From assembly GCA_015654675.1 (NCBI GenBank), contig JAATGM010000014.1, forward strand, positions 1-64,000: 64,000 bases of DNA, read 5' to 3'. The notes beneath the pieces are model-generated. The model was given only the letters and a program-made list of their open reading frames with translations. It was not told where the DNA came from and did no database searches. The stretch comes from Planctomycetota bacterium (GTDB lineage: Bacteria > Planctomycetota > Phycisphaerae > UBA1845 > UTPLA1). Below, one piece after another: positions 1 to 6,803 of this stretch; positions within the stretch are counted from its first letter, which is position 1; each line of letters begins with the position of its first letter. A program made the position numbers and the translations under genes.

Positions 1-76
1 ATTTCGGGTCCACTGTCCCCGCAATGTCGCCGACAAACGCCCCGAATCCACCCCCACCGGCCAAGACACAACCTAA

Positions 77-220
77 CCCCCAACCCCCGCCGCCCACCCC
101 CAATTCCTACTCATACGCATACTCCTATTCATACTCCTAATTCCGCTCCGACCCAGTCTGCCCCGCAACCCCCACCGCCCTCCCCGGCTCCCCCGCCCAC
201 CCACCCAAGCCCCCGCCCCC
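77..220 (-). other. G-quadruplex-prone G runs on the minus strand
   Basis: The + strand carries runs of 3-5 C at 77-101 and again at 190-220, separated by 1-4 bases. Read on the minus strand, both satisfy the usual rule of four runs of at least three G with short loops. They lie in a segment where C greatly exceeds G on the + strand. Whether they fold in the cell is not known. Confidence 0.4.
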
Positions 221-458
221 GCCAATCGAACCGCCGCCACCCCTCATGTCCCCGGCCCCCAAAAAAGACCCGCCCCCAGCCAAGCCCATAGCAACACAGC
301 CGCCCACCATAAACGAAATCGCCGCGCCCCGACCCCTCTCGCCACCAACCAAAGCGCCGCCCACATGAGAACCACCGCCTTCCCTAATCCCCCCGCGCCC
401 CCCAAAGAAAGACCGGCCACCCACCAAAAGAACCGCTGCAAGAAAAGAAACTCGCCTA

Positions 459-473
459 TGTCCTTGCAGGACA
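459..473. repeat. Hairpin of the 465-bp repeat, copy 1
   Basis: TGTCC-TTGCA-GGACA, a 5-bp perfect inverted repeat directly before the conserved ATTTCGGGTCCACT block. Compared with the copy at 921-935 the innermost pair changes from C-G to A-T on both arms, so pairing is kept. Confidence 0.5.
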
Positions 474-920
474 TTTCGGGTCCACTATACCCCCGATATC
501 ATTGATAACTATACTCGGAACCCGCCGCATAACGATTCCCCCTCCGATTCAGTTCGCCATTTCCTCCCCCGCCCCATGGATAGGGGGCGGGCCGGGGTGG
601 GGGTCGAACCCGCAAAGCCCATGACGCTCTCGATCACGCTGACCCCAGCCGACCGACCGCCGAAAACAACCGCCCCATCGCTGCCCCGCCAGCTCGCCCC
701 AAACCCGCGCTGCCCCCTTTCAACCTCCGCCAACCACTCCCGCGCGCCGCCCCTCCCGGTGCCCTCTGCCCCACCAAGCAAACCGCCCCCCTCCCTCGTG
801 CCCCGTCCCCCCCAAAAAAGAACCGCAGCTCCGCCGCCCCTCAACCTCCATCAACTAAACCGCCGCCCTCCCCGGGCCTCCGCCCCCATTAGAACCATCG
901 CTCAACTAGAAACTCGCCTA

Positions 921-935
921 TGTCATTTCATGACA
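921..935. repeat. Hairpin of the 465-bp repeat, copy 2
   Basis: TGTCA-TTTCA-TGACA, followed by ATTTCAGGTCCACTGTCCCC. Pairing matches the copy at 459-473 through a compensatory change of the innermost pair, which argues for a selected structure in RNA or in single-stranded DNA, although two copies are weak statistics. Confidence 0.5.
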
Positions 936-1056
936 TTTCAGGTCCACTGTCCCCGTGATGTCGCGTTACGATGCTTCGAAATCGCCCCAACCGGCCGGAG
1001 ACTATCAGCCCCCAATCTCATTCGCAATTTCCCCCGCCCCCTGGAAAGGACTGGGA

Positions 1057-1070
1057 GTCGCCGCGGCGAC
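1057..1070. repeat. 14-bp perfect palindrome, copy 1
   Basis: GTCGCCGCGGCGAC is a perfect 14-bp palindrome preceded by CTGGGA. The same palindrome preceded by CTGGGC lies at 1707-1720. A protein-binding site or a remnant of a repeated element would fit; nothing identifies the binding partner. Confidence 0.4.
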
Positions 1071-1272
1071 AGGCGGGCCCCGACACTTGCGAGCACCGGG
1101 GTCGAAATCGCAATTCCCGGCTCATTTAAGCCCCCAGCCGTCACCGCTACGCCAGCCCATCCAACCAATGCACGGAATTCCACTTGACTTAACGGATAGA
1201 AGCGCTAGAACTCTAACCAAACATCGCCCATTTGATCGAACCGGGGGGCGATCAACGCGGATTCCGCGCCAA

Positions 1273-1363
1273 TCCCGACCCAATCGGGACCGGCTCAGGT
1301 TCCGCGCCCCTTCAACCCGCCCGTAAAGGGCGCACGAACGTAGCCGGCAGCTTCAGCTGCCGG
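1273..1363 (+). other. Structured leader-like segment with three hairpins
   Basis: Three inverted repeats follow each other: TCCCGA/TCGGGA at 1273-1289, GCGCCC/GGGCGC at 1304-1333 (18-nt loop), and CCGGCAGC-TTCA-GCTGCCGG at 1344-1363, which is perfect. The last ends in a strong Shine-Dalgarno-like GGAGGAGGA (1362-1370) 7 nt before an ATG at 1378. A weak promoter-like pair TTGACT (1184-1189) and TAGAAC (1206-1211) with 16-bp spacing lies upstream. It resembles no riboswitch class that I recognise; palindromes like the third are also common as dispersed repeats in GC-rich genomes. Confidence 0.3.
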
Positions 1364-1377
1364 AGGAGGACGATGCC

Positions 1378-1632
1378 ATGAGTCTCACAAATCTCATCAC
1401 CCGGAAAGGACGAACGAGTGCAGCCAGGCGCCTTCAGACCCTGGAACAGAAGCCCCGGTCTCCAATTATCACCATTATCACCCGGCCGTGCGTGCCTTCG
1501 TGCCCGGGGCCCCTATCAGCAATTATCACTATTATCAACGCCCTCGGCGGAGGAAGTGCCCAAACGAACGCAAGCCAAACCGGACCGCCCCAAATCTCAC
1601 GAATCTCACGAGACGCGGCCGGGCCGATCTAA
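1378..1632 (+). CDS. Doubtful small ORF, 84 aa
   Basis: An ATG preceded at good spacing by GGAGGAGGA opens an 84-codon frame. The product is basic with two copies of a hydrophobic IITII motif, encoded by the direct repeat AATTATCAC(C/T)ATTATCA at 1464-1480 and 1521-1537. It resembles no family I know, composition is low complexity, and the neighbouring sequence is repetitive and non-coding. The ribosome-binding site is the only point in favour. It may be a translated repeat or a leader peptide rather than a conserved gene. Confidence 0.2.
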   Translation: MSLTNLITRKGRTSAARRLQTLEQKPRSPIITIITRPCVPSCPGPLSAIITIINALGGGSAQTNASQTGPPQISRISRDAAGPI

Positions 1633-1706
1633 CAATGTACTAACTGGCGCAAGAGGGAGGGTTTAAATTCCGACTGGAAGTGTCCGATGAAATCCCACGT
1701 CTGGGC

Positions 1707-1720
1707 GTCGCCGCGGCGAC
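1707..1720. repeat. 14-bp perfect palindrome, copy 2
   Basis: Second copy of GTCGCCGCGGCGAC, again after CTGGG plus one base, 650 bp from the first copy at 1057-1070. It lies 30 bp beyond the 3' end of the small membrane-protein gene at 1750-1923, so it could also be part of that gene's transcript end. Confidence 0.4.
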
Positions 1721-1749
1721 AATCCCACGCAAGGCCCGCGACCGCCCAT

Positions 1750-1923
1750 TTACGGCCGATTCCGCGGGTCAATCCCATGTCGGATCATCTCCATCCGCTC
1801 GTGGTGCTTGTGCGACATCGCCACCAGCCGCGTGATCGTCCCGCACACAATCGCCACGATCGGGATCCACGCCCACCACGGAATGGTGTGAAGGAACTGC
1901 CAGAACGAATTGAGAAATCCCAT
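1750..1923 (-). CDS. Small single-pass membrane protein, 57 aa
   Basis: The product starts MGFLNSFWQF, has one hydrophobic segment (about residues 9-33, rich in W, I, V, A) and a charged tail SHKHHERMEMIRHGIDP. This layout, one membrane helix followed by an amphipathic Met/His/Arg-rich helix, resembles phage-shock-protein-B-like or other small envelope-stress peptides, but no family assignment is safe. The start at 1923 is chosen because GGAGAAGG sits 8 nt upstream; the frame is open further 5' but without such a site. It stands alone on the minus strand, divergent from the DUF192 gene at 2145. Confidence 0.6.
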   Translation of the reverse strand: MGFLNSFWQFLHTIPWWAWIPIVAIVCGTITRLVAMSHKHHERMEMIRHGIDPRNRP

Positions 1924-2144
1924 GGTCAACACCTTCTCCATCCGCCGAACCGGGCGAACCAAAGTGATTGTCCGCCCGCCCCCGAATATTCGCAATTCAC
2001 CCCCGCCCCCCGACGTGGCCCAGCCCGCCCAGCAGTCACCCCCATCTCAGCCACCGGCCCATCCCCTGCAGCCTTCCCACTCCAACCCACCCCACCCCGC
2101 CCCCACCCCTCGCGCCGCCCCCATTTTCGGTTATTCTGCCACCC

Positions 2145-2657
2145 ATGAACGCCATCCGACGATCCACCGCATGGGGGCTGTCACTCATGTTCGGAATCAT
2201 GTTATCGGGCTGCGACGAGCTCCCGCGCGGCTCCGCCGAACGCAACGACCTCGCCAAGATGGCCACCACCCAGGTCACCGTCATCAACAAGGCCGGCCAG
2301 CGTCAAACCTTCAACGTCTGGCTCGCCCGCACCCCCACCGAGCAATCTCGCGGTCTCATGAACGTCACCGAGGCCGAGCTGCCCCACGACCAGGGCATGC
2401 TCTTCATCTTCAATTACGACCAGGTCCTCGGCTTCTGGATGCGGAACACCATCATCCCCCTCGACATCGCCTATATTCGCAGCGATGGCACCATCGTCCG
2501 CGGCCTGACCATGCAGGCCCTCGATGAAACCAGCCGCTCATCGATCGAGCCCGCCCGCTTCGCCCTCGAGCTTCGGTCCGGAGAACTCGCCGCCCGCGGA
2601 ATTGCCGACGGCGATCATGTCGAAATACCCGCCTCGGTGCTTAACCAGTCCCCTTAG
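2145..2657 (+). CDS. DUF192 family lipoprotein, 170 aa
   Basis: The first 23 residues form a lipoprotein signal with lipobox LSGC (Cys23), so the mature protein should be membrane anchored outside the cytoplasm. The rest matches the DUF192 family: an N-terminal strand pair, the motif P-x-E-x-xx-GLM, then DQGMLFIF and FWMRNTIIPLDIAYI, and a conserved end with ALEL..G..A..GI..GD. DUF192 proteins are small beta-barrel-like proteins of unknown function. The ORF is open for 59 codons further upstream, but that part is Pro/His rich and has no signal, so Met at 2145 is preferred. The SpoIIE phosphatase gene follows 51 bp later on the same strand. Confidence 0.85.
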   Translation: MNAIRRSTAWGLSLMFGIMLSGCDELPRGSAERNDLAKMATTQVTVINKAGQRQTFNVWLARTPTEQSRGLMNVTEAELPHDQGMLFIFNYDQVLGFWMRNTIIPLDIAYIRSDGTIVRGLTMQALDETSRSSIEPARFALELRSGELAARGIADGDHVEIPASVLNQSP

Positions 2658-2708
2658 CGGACCGAACTAGCCAGTAATCGGGTACACAGGACTCGGACTG
2701 GCACAACC

Positions 2709-4010
2709 ATGACAGAGAGCAACGCCGGCACGCTCGCACCGCCCGGCCCTCAAATCGAACGGGCTTCTCCCGCACCGCACAACGCCGCCACACACGGCCC
2801 CATCGTCCACTTGGCGCTGGCCGGCTCTGGTTCAACCGACCCGGCCGTCCCCTCCGCCATCGTCGGCGACGCAAGCTGGTGCGAGCTCATTCCGCTCGCG
2901 ATCGACCGGCTCGACGACCCCAAAACGCTCCGCCAGGTCGATTGCGTCCTGCTGATTGACAAGCCCGCCGCTGACGAGGCCGACGCCGAGGAAATGCTCC
3001 GCTACGACCAGCTCCTCACGTTCCTGCGTTCGCACCGCGTCGGAGCCGCCGTCATCACGCCGCGCCCGTGGGTCTACGCCGGATACGTCAGCGGCGTCGT
3101 CTGCCTGCCAATGGAGTCGCCGCCGGACCTGATCCACGGCGTCTGCATGTCACTGGCCCACCTCCGGCCGGTCCTGCGTCAGCGCGACATCGAACTGGCC
3201 AGCATGGAGCAGATGGGCAAGCAGCTGGCCAAGCACTTCGAAGAAGTGAACCAGGAGCTGCGGCTCGCCGCACGATTGCAGCACGACTTTCTGCCGCGCG
3301 AAATGCCGCAGGTCGATGGCCTCCGCTTCACCACCATGTTCCGCCCGTGCAGTTGGGTCAGCGGCGACACATTCGACGTCTTCCCGCTCGACAACGAGCA
3401 CGTCGGTCTCTACGTCGCCGACGCGGTCGGCCACGGCGTCGCCGCCGGCCTGCTCACCATGCTCATCAAGAACGCGATTCAGTTTTCGCGCGTAGCGGGC
3501 GAGTCGGTTCGCCTCATCCCCCCCGGCGACGTACTGGCGCGTCTGAACGACGCCCTCGCGGCTCAAGCCCTCCCCGATTCGCAATTCATCACCGCGTGGT
3601 ACGGCGTCATCAACACGAAGACGCTACGCATGCGATACGCCAGCGGCGGCCACCCGCCGCCCATCCGCGTCGCGCCCGACGGCACCACGTCCGAAGTGTC
3701 CGGCGATGGCTGCCTGCTCGGAATCTTCCCGAGCCAGAGCTTCGCCGAGCGCGAAGTCCAACTGTCACCCGGTGAGCGCCTGGTGGTCTTCAGCGACGGG
3801 CTCGAAAATGTCCTGCTCGCGCCAATCGAAGGCGCCGGCCAGCCGCGCCGCCTGGCAAACGACATCCTCCCCGAATCGCGCCGCCCGCCGGAAGAGTTCA
3901 TCGAGTTCCTCACGCATCGCCTCGACCGCGAACCCGGCGGCCTCAGCCGCGCCGACGACGTGACCATGATTTTGGTCGACACAGTCGATTCAGCCGCTCG
4001 ACCGGCCTGA
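2709..4010 (+). CDS. SpoIIE-type PP2C serine phosphatase with receiver-like N-terminus
   Basis: A 433-residue cytoplasmic protein. Residues about 30-160 look like a degenerate response-regulator receiver (alternating strands and helices, no clear phospho-acceptor pattern), followed by a coiled-coil helix (about 160-195) and a PPM/SpoIIE phosphatase domain (about 200-425). Phosphatase motifs visible are LQHDFLP, SGDTFDV (metal Asp pair), ADAVGHGVAAG (metal Asp), YASGGHPPP, FSDGL and ADDVTMI. The family dephosphorylates STAS-domain anti-anti-sigma factors in partner-switching systems. Two STAS proteins are encoded in this window (10182 and 27276), which are possible substrates, though neither is adjacent. 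The Shine-Dalgarno site is weak. Confidence 0.88.
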   Translation: MTESNAGTLAPPGPQIERASPAPHNAATHGPIVHLALAGSGSTDPAVPSAIVGDASWCELIPLAIDRLDDPKTLRQVDCVLLIDKPAADEADAEEMLRYDQLLTFLRSHRVGAAVITPRPWVYAGYVSGVVCLPMESPPDLIHGVCMSLAHLRPVLRQRDIELASMEQMGKQLAKHFEEVNQELRLAARLQHDFLPREMPQVDGLRFTTMFRPCSWVSGDTFDVFPLDNEHVGLYVADAVGHGVAAGLLTMLIKNAIQFSRVAGESVRLIPPGDVLARLNDALAAQALPDSQFITAWYGVINTKTLRMRYASGGHPPPIRVAPDGTTSEVSGDGCLLGIFPSQSFAEREVQLSPGERLVVFSDGLENVLLAPIEGAGQPRRLANDILPESRRPPEEFIEFLTHRLDREPGGLSRADDVTMILVDTVDSAARPA

Positions 4011-4076
4011 TCCGACCAGACTACTTCCCCGAAGCCCCGCCCAACCCGGCCTCGCTCGATTACAATCCCCCGCCAC

Positions 4077-4162
4077 GGGCGAGTGGCGCAATTGGCAGAC
4101 GCAGGGGACTTAAAATCCCCGGGGCGGTAACGCCTATGCGGGTTCAAGTCCCGCCTCGCCCA
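4077..4162 (+). tRNA. tRNA-Leu (anticodon TAA)
   Basis: Acceptor stem GGGCGAG (4077-4083) pairs with CTCGCCC (4155-4161), with discriminator A at 4162. The anticodon arm GGGGA-CTTAAAA-TCCCC places anticodon TAA at 4111-4113. The T arm is GCGGG-TTCAAGT-CCCGC. A long variable arm lies between, as expected for a class II tRNA such as Leu. The CCA end is not encoded (GTA follows). It lies between the phosphatase gene and the DinB-like gene on the same strand. Confidence 0.95.
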
Positions 4163-4257
4163 GTACTCACGCGATAAGCAATCGGCCCATTCCTCGGCAG
4201 CGACAAATTGAAGGGGCAGGCATAATCGAATCCGGCAGCATCCAGGAACCACATGCC

Positions 4258-4776
4258 ATGGCACATTTCTACGAAGTTGGCGTCCCAATCGAGATTCGCA
4301 ATCTCTCGAACACTGATGCCATAGACAAATATCTCGCCGGCGCGACCGTCCCGGCCGCCGCGATCGTCGGACTAACGCAGCAACAGCTGAATAGCTTTCC
4401 GATCCCCGATACGTGGAGTATTCAACAAATCATTGTACATCTACTCGACACTGACCTGATGGCCGCCGGCCGCATGAAACGGATCATCGCTGAAGAGCGG
4501 CCCCGGCTGGAGGTCTACGACGAAAACGCCTTCGCCCAACGCCTCGCCTACGACAAGCACTCACCCGAGGCCGTGGCCGAACTCTTTCGCACTCACCGGC
4601 AATTCACTGCCGAAATGCTGCGAAGCGTCTCACCGGACGCCTTCAACCGCGTCGCCATTCATCCCGAGATCGGCGAAATCACCCTCGGCCAGATTCTGCG
4701 CGTCTACGTGCACCATGTTCACCACCACGCGGCCTTCATCACGAAAAAACGCAAGCTGCTTGGAGCCGACGCCTAA
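4258..4776 (+). CDS. DinB-like four-helix protein, 172 aa
   Basis: An all-helical protein of the DinB/YfiT superfamily. It shows the expected spacing of metal-binding histidines: one in IIVHLLDTD near residue 62 and a cluster YVHHVHHHAAFI near the C-terminus, where family members have HxxxH. The PDTWSIQQIIVHL segment is typical of the DinB_2 subgroup. Such proteins bind a divalent metal and include thiol-dependent transferases, but the substrate here cannot be told. The length is normal. An out-of-frame ATG at 4253 lies just before the chosen start; AGGA lies about 14 nt upstream. The gene follows the tRNA and is convergent with the ABC-F gene. Confidence 0.8.
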   Translation: MAHFYEVGVPIEIRNLSNTDAIDKYLAGATVPAAAIVGLTQQQLNSFPIPDTWSIQQIIVHLLDTDLMAAGRMKRIIAEERPRLEVYDENAFAQRLAYDKHSPEAVAELFRTHRQFTAEMLRSVSPDAFNRVAIHPEIGEITLGQILRVYVHHVHHHAAFITKKRKLLGADA

Positions 4777-4805
4777 GCCACCAATGGCCGAACGGGCGGT
4801 GATTC

Positions 4806-5129
4806 TCAAGAAGGGGGTTGACGGGACTCGAGCTCCGACCAGCGGCTATAGAGGGATTCAACCAGCCGCCGGGCGGTTTCAAGCTGTGCACAGAGTTCGC
4901 GAAGCTTGACGTGGTCTTTCAGCACGACCGGGTCATCAATGCGAGTCTGAAGCTCGCTGACTTCAGATTCAGCCGTGAGAATTCTTGACTCCATCTGCTC
5001 CCATTCCTGCCGCTCCGCCCAAGTGAGTTTGCGCTTCGCGGGGGTCCGGTCCGCGTCAGCATCGCCGCGTGTGCTGTTGTCCGCGGCTGCGGCAGCGGAT
5101 TTCGCCTTAGTGCGAGTCGCGGCGTCTTC
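4806..5129 (-). pseudogene. Severed C-terminal domain of the ABC-F ATPase
   Basis: After the stop TAA at 5130-5132, the same frame stays open for 107 codons to 4806. It encodes an Ala/Thr/Lys-rich linker and then KRKLTWAERQEWEQME..., a charged coiled coil ending in RWSELESRQPPS. This is the normal Uup/ABC-F C-terminal domain (linker, KLT/KLS-x(4-5)E, two antiparallel helices) in the expected place and frame. The stop therefore splits one ancestral gene (4806-6668, 620 codons). A Met at 4994 could in theory restart translation, but its upstream GGGAG is too close. Possible causes are a recent nonsense mutation, a sequencing error, or programmed readthrough. Confidence 0.75.
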
Positions 5130-6668
5130 TTAATCGCGAACCTCCAACTGGCGACGCCGATCGCGCTCCCATTGCGAAAGCGCGGCATACATCTTCGTAT
5201 TGCCTCGACCATCCAACGCGAGCAACTGTGTGGAGAGGCGATCAAGCAGGTAGCGATCATGCGTGACGAGCACCAGCGCCCCCGGAAATTCTTCGAGACT
5301 CTCCTCAAGCACGTCTAGCGTGGGAAGATCGAGATCGTTCGTCGGTTCGTCGAGAATCAGCACATCGGCCGGACGAAGCATGAGCCGCGCGATGAGCACG
5401 CGCGCCTGCTCGCCGCCCGAAAGACTCCCGACCGGAGTCGCGAGTTGCTCGACGCGGAATAAGAACCGGCGGGCCCACGACGAGACGTGCGTGGCACGCT
5501 CTCGGTACACCACGGTGTCCCCGCCTGCCGGCGCCAAAGCATCCCGCAACGACATGCGCTTATCGAGTTGTTCGCGGGCCTGGTCGAAGACGACGATGCG
5601 AAGATTCTCGGCCCGACGAACCTCGCCCGCGTCCGGTGTCAGATCACCGGACAGAATTCGCAAGAGCGTGGTCTTTCCGCTTCCGTTGAGGCCCAACAGG
5701 CCGAGCTTGTCGCCCGCGCCAAGCACAAGGTTGACATGTTCAAAAAGCAGCCGTCCGCCCAGTGATTTCGCGACGTCCTTCGTCTCGAGCAGTTTGACTG
5801 AGCGGCGTTCAGTCCCGGCGAAATCGATGGCGGCGGCGCCCTGATCGGCGTTGCGGGCCCGCACGTCGGCCAGCTCGCCCAGGAGGCGATGAGCCGCGTC
5901 GATGCGACCGCGCGCCTTGGTCGTGCGCGCCTTGGCGTTGCTGCCAAGCCATTCGACTTCCCGGCGGGCGCGGCCGGCGAGGGATATCTCACGGCTCGAC
6001 TGAGCGGCCAGAAACTCTTCGCGCTTCTCCACAAATTGGCTGTAAGCGCCGTCGACCTCGAGAAAGCCCTCAGGATAGGCGGAGCTCAGTTCTATCACGC
6101 GGCGAGTGACGTTTTCCAGAAACGCGCGATCGTGGCTGACCAGCAGGTATGCGAAACGCGCGTCGGCCAGAACTGACTCAAGCCACCAGATGCCTTCAAC
6201 ATCAAGGTGGTTGGTCGGTTCGTCGAGCAGCAGCAGGTCTGGATTGCGAATGAGCTGGCGGGCAATGGCGAGGCGTTTGCGCCAGCCACCGGAAAGGGCC
6301 TCGACTCTTTGTGACGGATCGGGAAAGCCGACCAACCCGAGCATGATCTTGGCCTGAGTCCAGCGGGCAACCTCGTCTAGGTGCAGCGAAGCCAGTGCAT
6401 CGAGAAGCGATTCTTCGACGGTTTGTTCAGGGGGCAGGTCGTCATCCTGTGCTACAAACCCAATGCGCAGTCCGCGGCGGGCCGACAACTCGCCCTCGTC
6501 GGCATGATCGAGGCCGGCCAGGATTCGCAGGAGTGTCGATTTACCCGCCCCGCTGCGGCCAATCAGGCCGGCGCGCTCGCCTTCAAAGAGCCCGAGCGTA
6601 ATCGCCTTGAAAAGCTGCCGCGCGTTCAGGGACTTGGTGAGATCGCGGCAGGTAAGCAATACTTCCAT
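5130..6668 (-). CDS. uup: ABC-F ATPase (Uup-like), truncated before its C-terminal domain
   Basis: Soluble protein of 512 residues with two ABC nucleotide-binding domains and no membrane segments. Domain 1 has Walker A GRSGAGKST (37-45), signature LSGGWRKR and Walker B LLLLDEPTNHLD. Domain 2 has Walker A GLNGSGKTT, signature LSGGEQARV and Walker B LILDEPTNDLD. The DEPTNHLD/DEPTNDLD boxes and the linker between domains identify the ABC-F class, which acts on ribosomes or DNA rather than in transport. Uup proteins are usually 600-640 residues; here a TAA at 5130-5132 removes the C-terminal coiled coil, which is still encoded just downstream. Both ATPase sites look intact. It is convergent with the DinB-like gene. 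Confidence 0.9.
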   Translation of the reverse strand: MEVLLTCRDLTKSLNARQLFKAITLGLFEGERAGLIGRSGAGKSTLLRILAGLDHADEGELSARRGLRIGFVAQDDDLPPEQTVEESLLDALASLHLDEVARWTQAKIMLGLVGFPDPSQRVEALSGGWRKRLAIARQLIRNPDLLLLDEPTNHLDVEGIWWLESVLADARFAYLLVSHDRAFLENVTRRVIELSSAYPEGFLEVDGAYSQFVEKREEFLAAQSSREISLAGRARREVEWLGSNAKARTTKARGRIDAAHRLLGELADVRARNADQGAAAIDFAGTERRSVKLLETKDVAKSLGGRLLFEHVNLVLGAGDKLGLLGLNGSGKTTLLRILSGDLTPDAGEVRRAENLRIVVFDQAREQLDKRMSLRDALAPAGGDTVVYRERATHVSSWARRFLFRVEQLATPVGSLSGGEQARVLIARLMLRPADVLILDEPTNDLDLPTLDVLEESLEEFPGALVLVTHDRYLLDRLSTQLLALDGRGNTKMYAALSQWERDRRRQLEVRD

Positions 6669-6803
6669 CAGGGTCCGATCTTGAGAGCGAAGAGATCAAA
6701 TCATGCGTCTCCTTCCGGATTGTAACGAGCGTCGGCAATCGAAGCACAAACGGACTTTCGCATCCCTGCGATCGCCCAGCGGTTCCGCAAAGATGGCAAT
6801 GCC

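Larger units (their letters stand above)
1..960. repeat. Degenerate tandem repeat, units of about 465 bp
   Basis: The block ATTTC(A/G)GGTCCACT(G/A)T(C/A)CCC occurs at 1, 473 and 935. The second and third copies are preceded by AGAAACTCGCCTATGTC and a short hairpin (459-473 and 921-935). Beyond the core, the units share looser landmarks in the same order: a CCCCC..GCCCC(C)..TGGA block at about 541-580 and 1010-1044, and C-rich AAAAAA-GACC/GAACC blocks at about 256, 398 and 805. No credible coding frame runs through it; the open frames are proline/arginine or glycine rich because of composition alone. The repeat probably extends beyond the left edge of the window. Its function is unknown; a decayed mobile-element end or a multicopy intergenic repeat are both possible. 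Confidence 0.6.

Noticed and set aside
600-650. tRNA-like sequence GGGTTCGACCCC on the minus strand
   Set aside because: A T-loop-like piece only; no acceptor, D or anticodon arm can be built at normal length.
576-1187. 203-codon open frame on the + strand
   Set aside because: Composition is that of the C-rich repeat (Pro, Arg, Thr), there is no ribosome-binding site or family pattern, and it crosses a repeat border.
1464-1537. Possible CRISPR-like direct repeats AATTATCACCATTATCA
   Set aside because: Only two copies 57 bp apart, imperfect, with no further units or cas genes.
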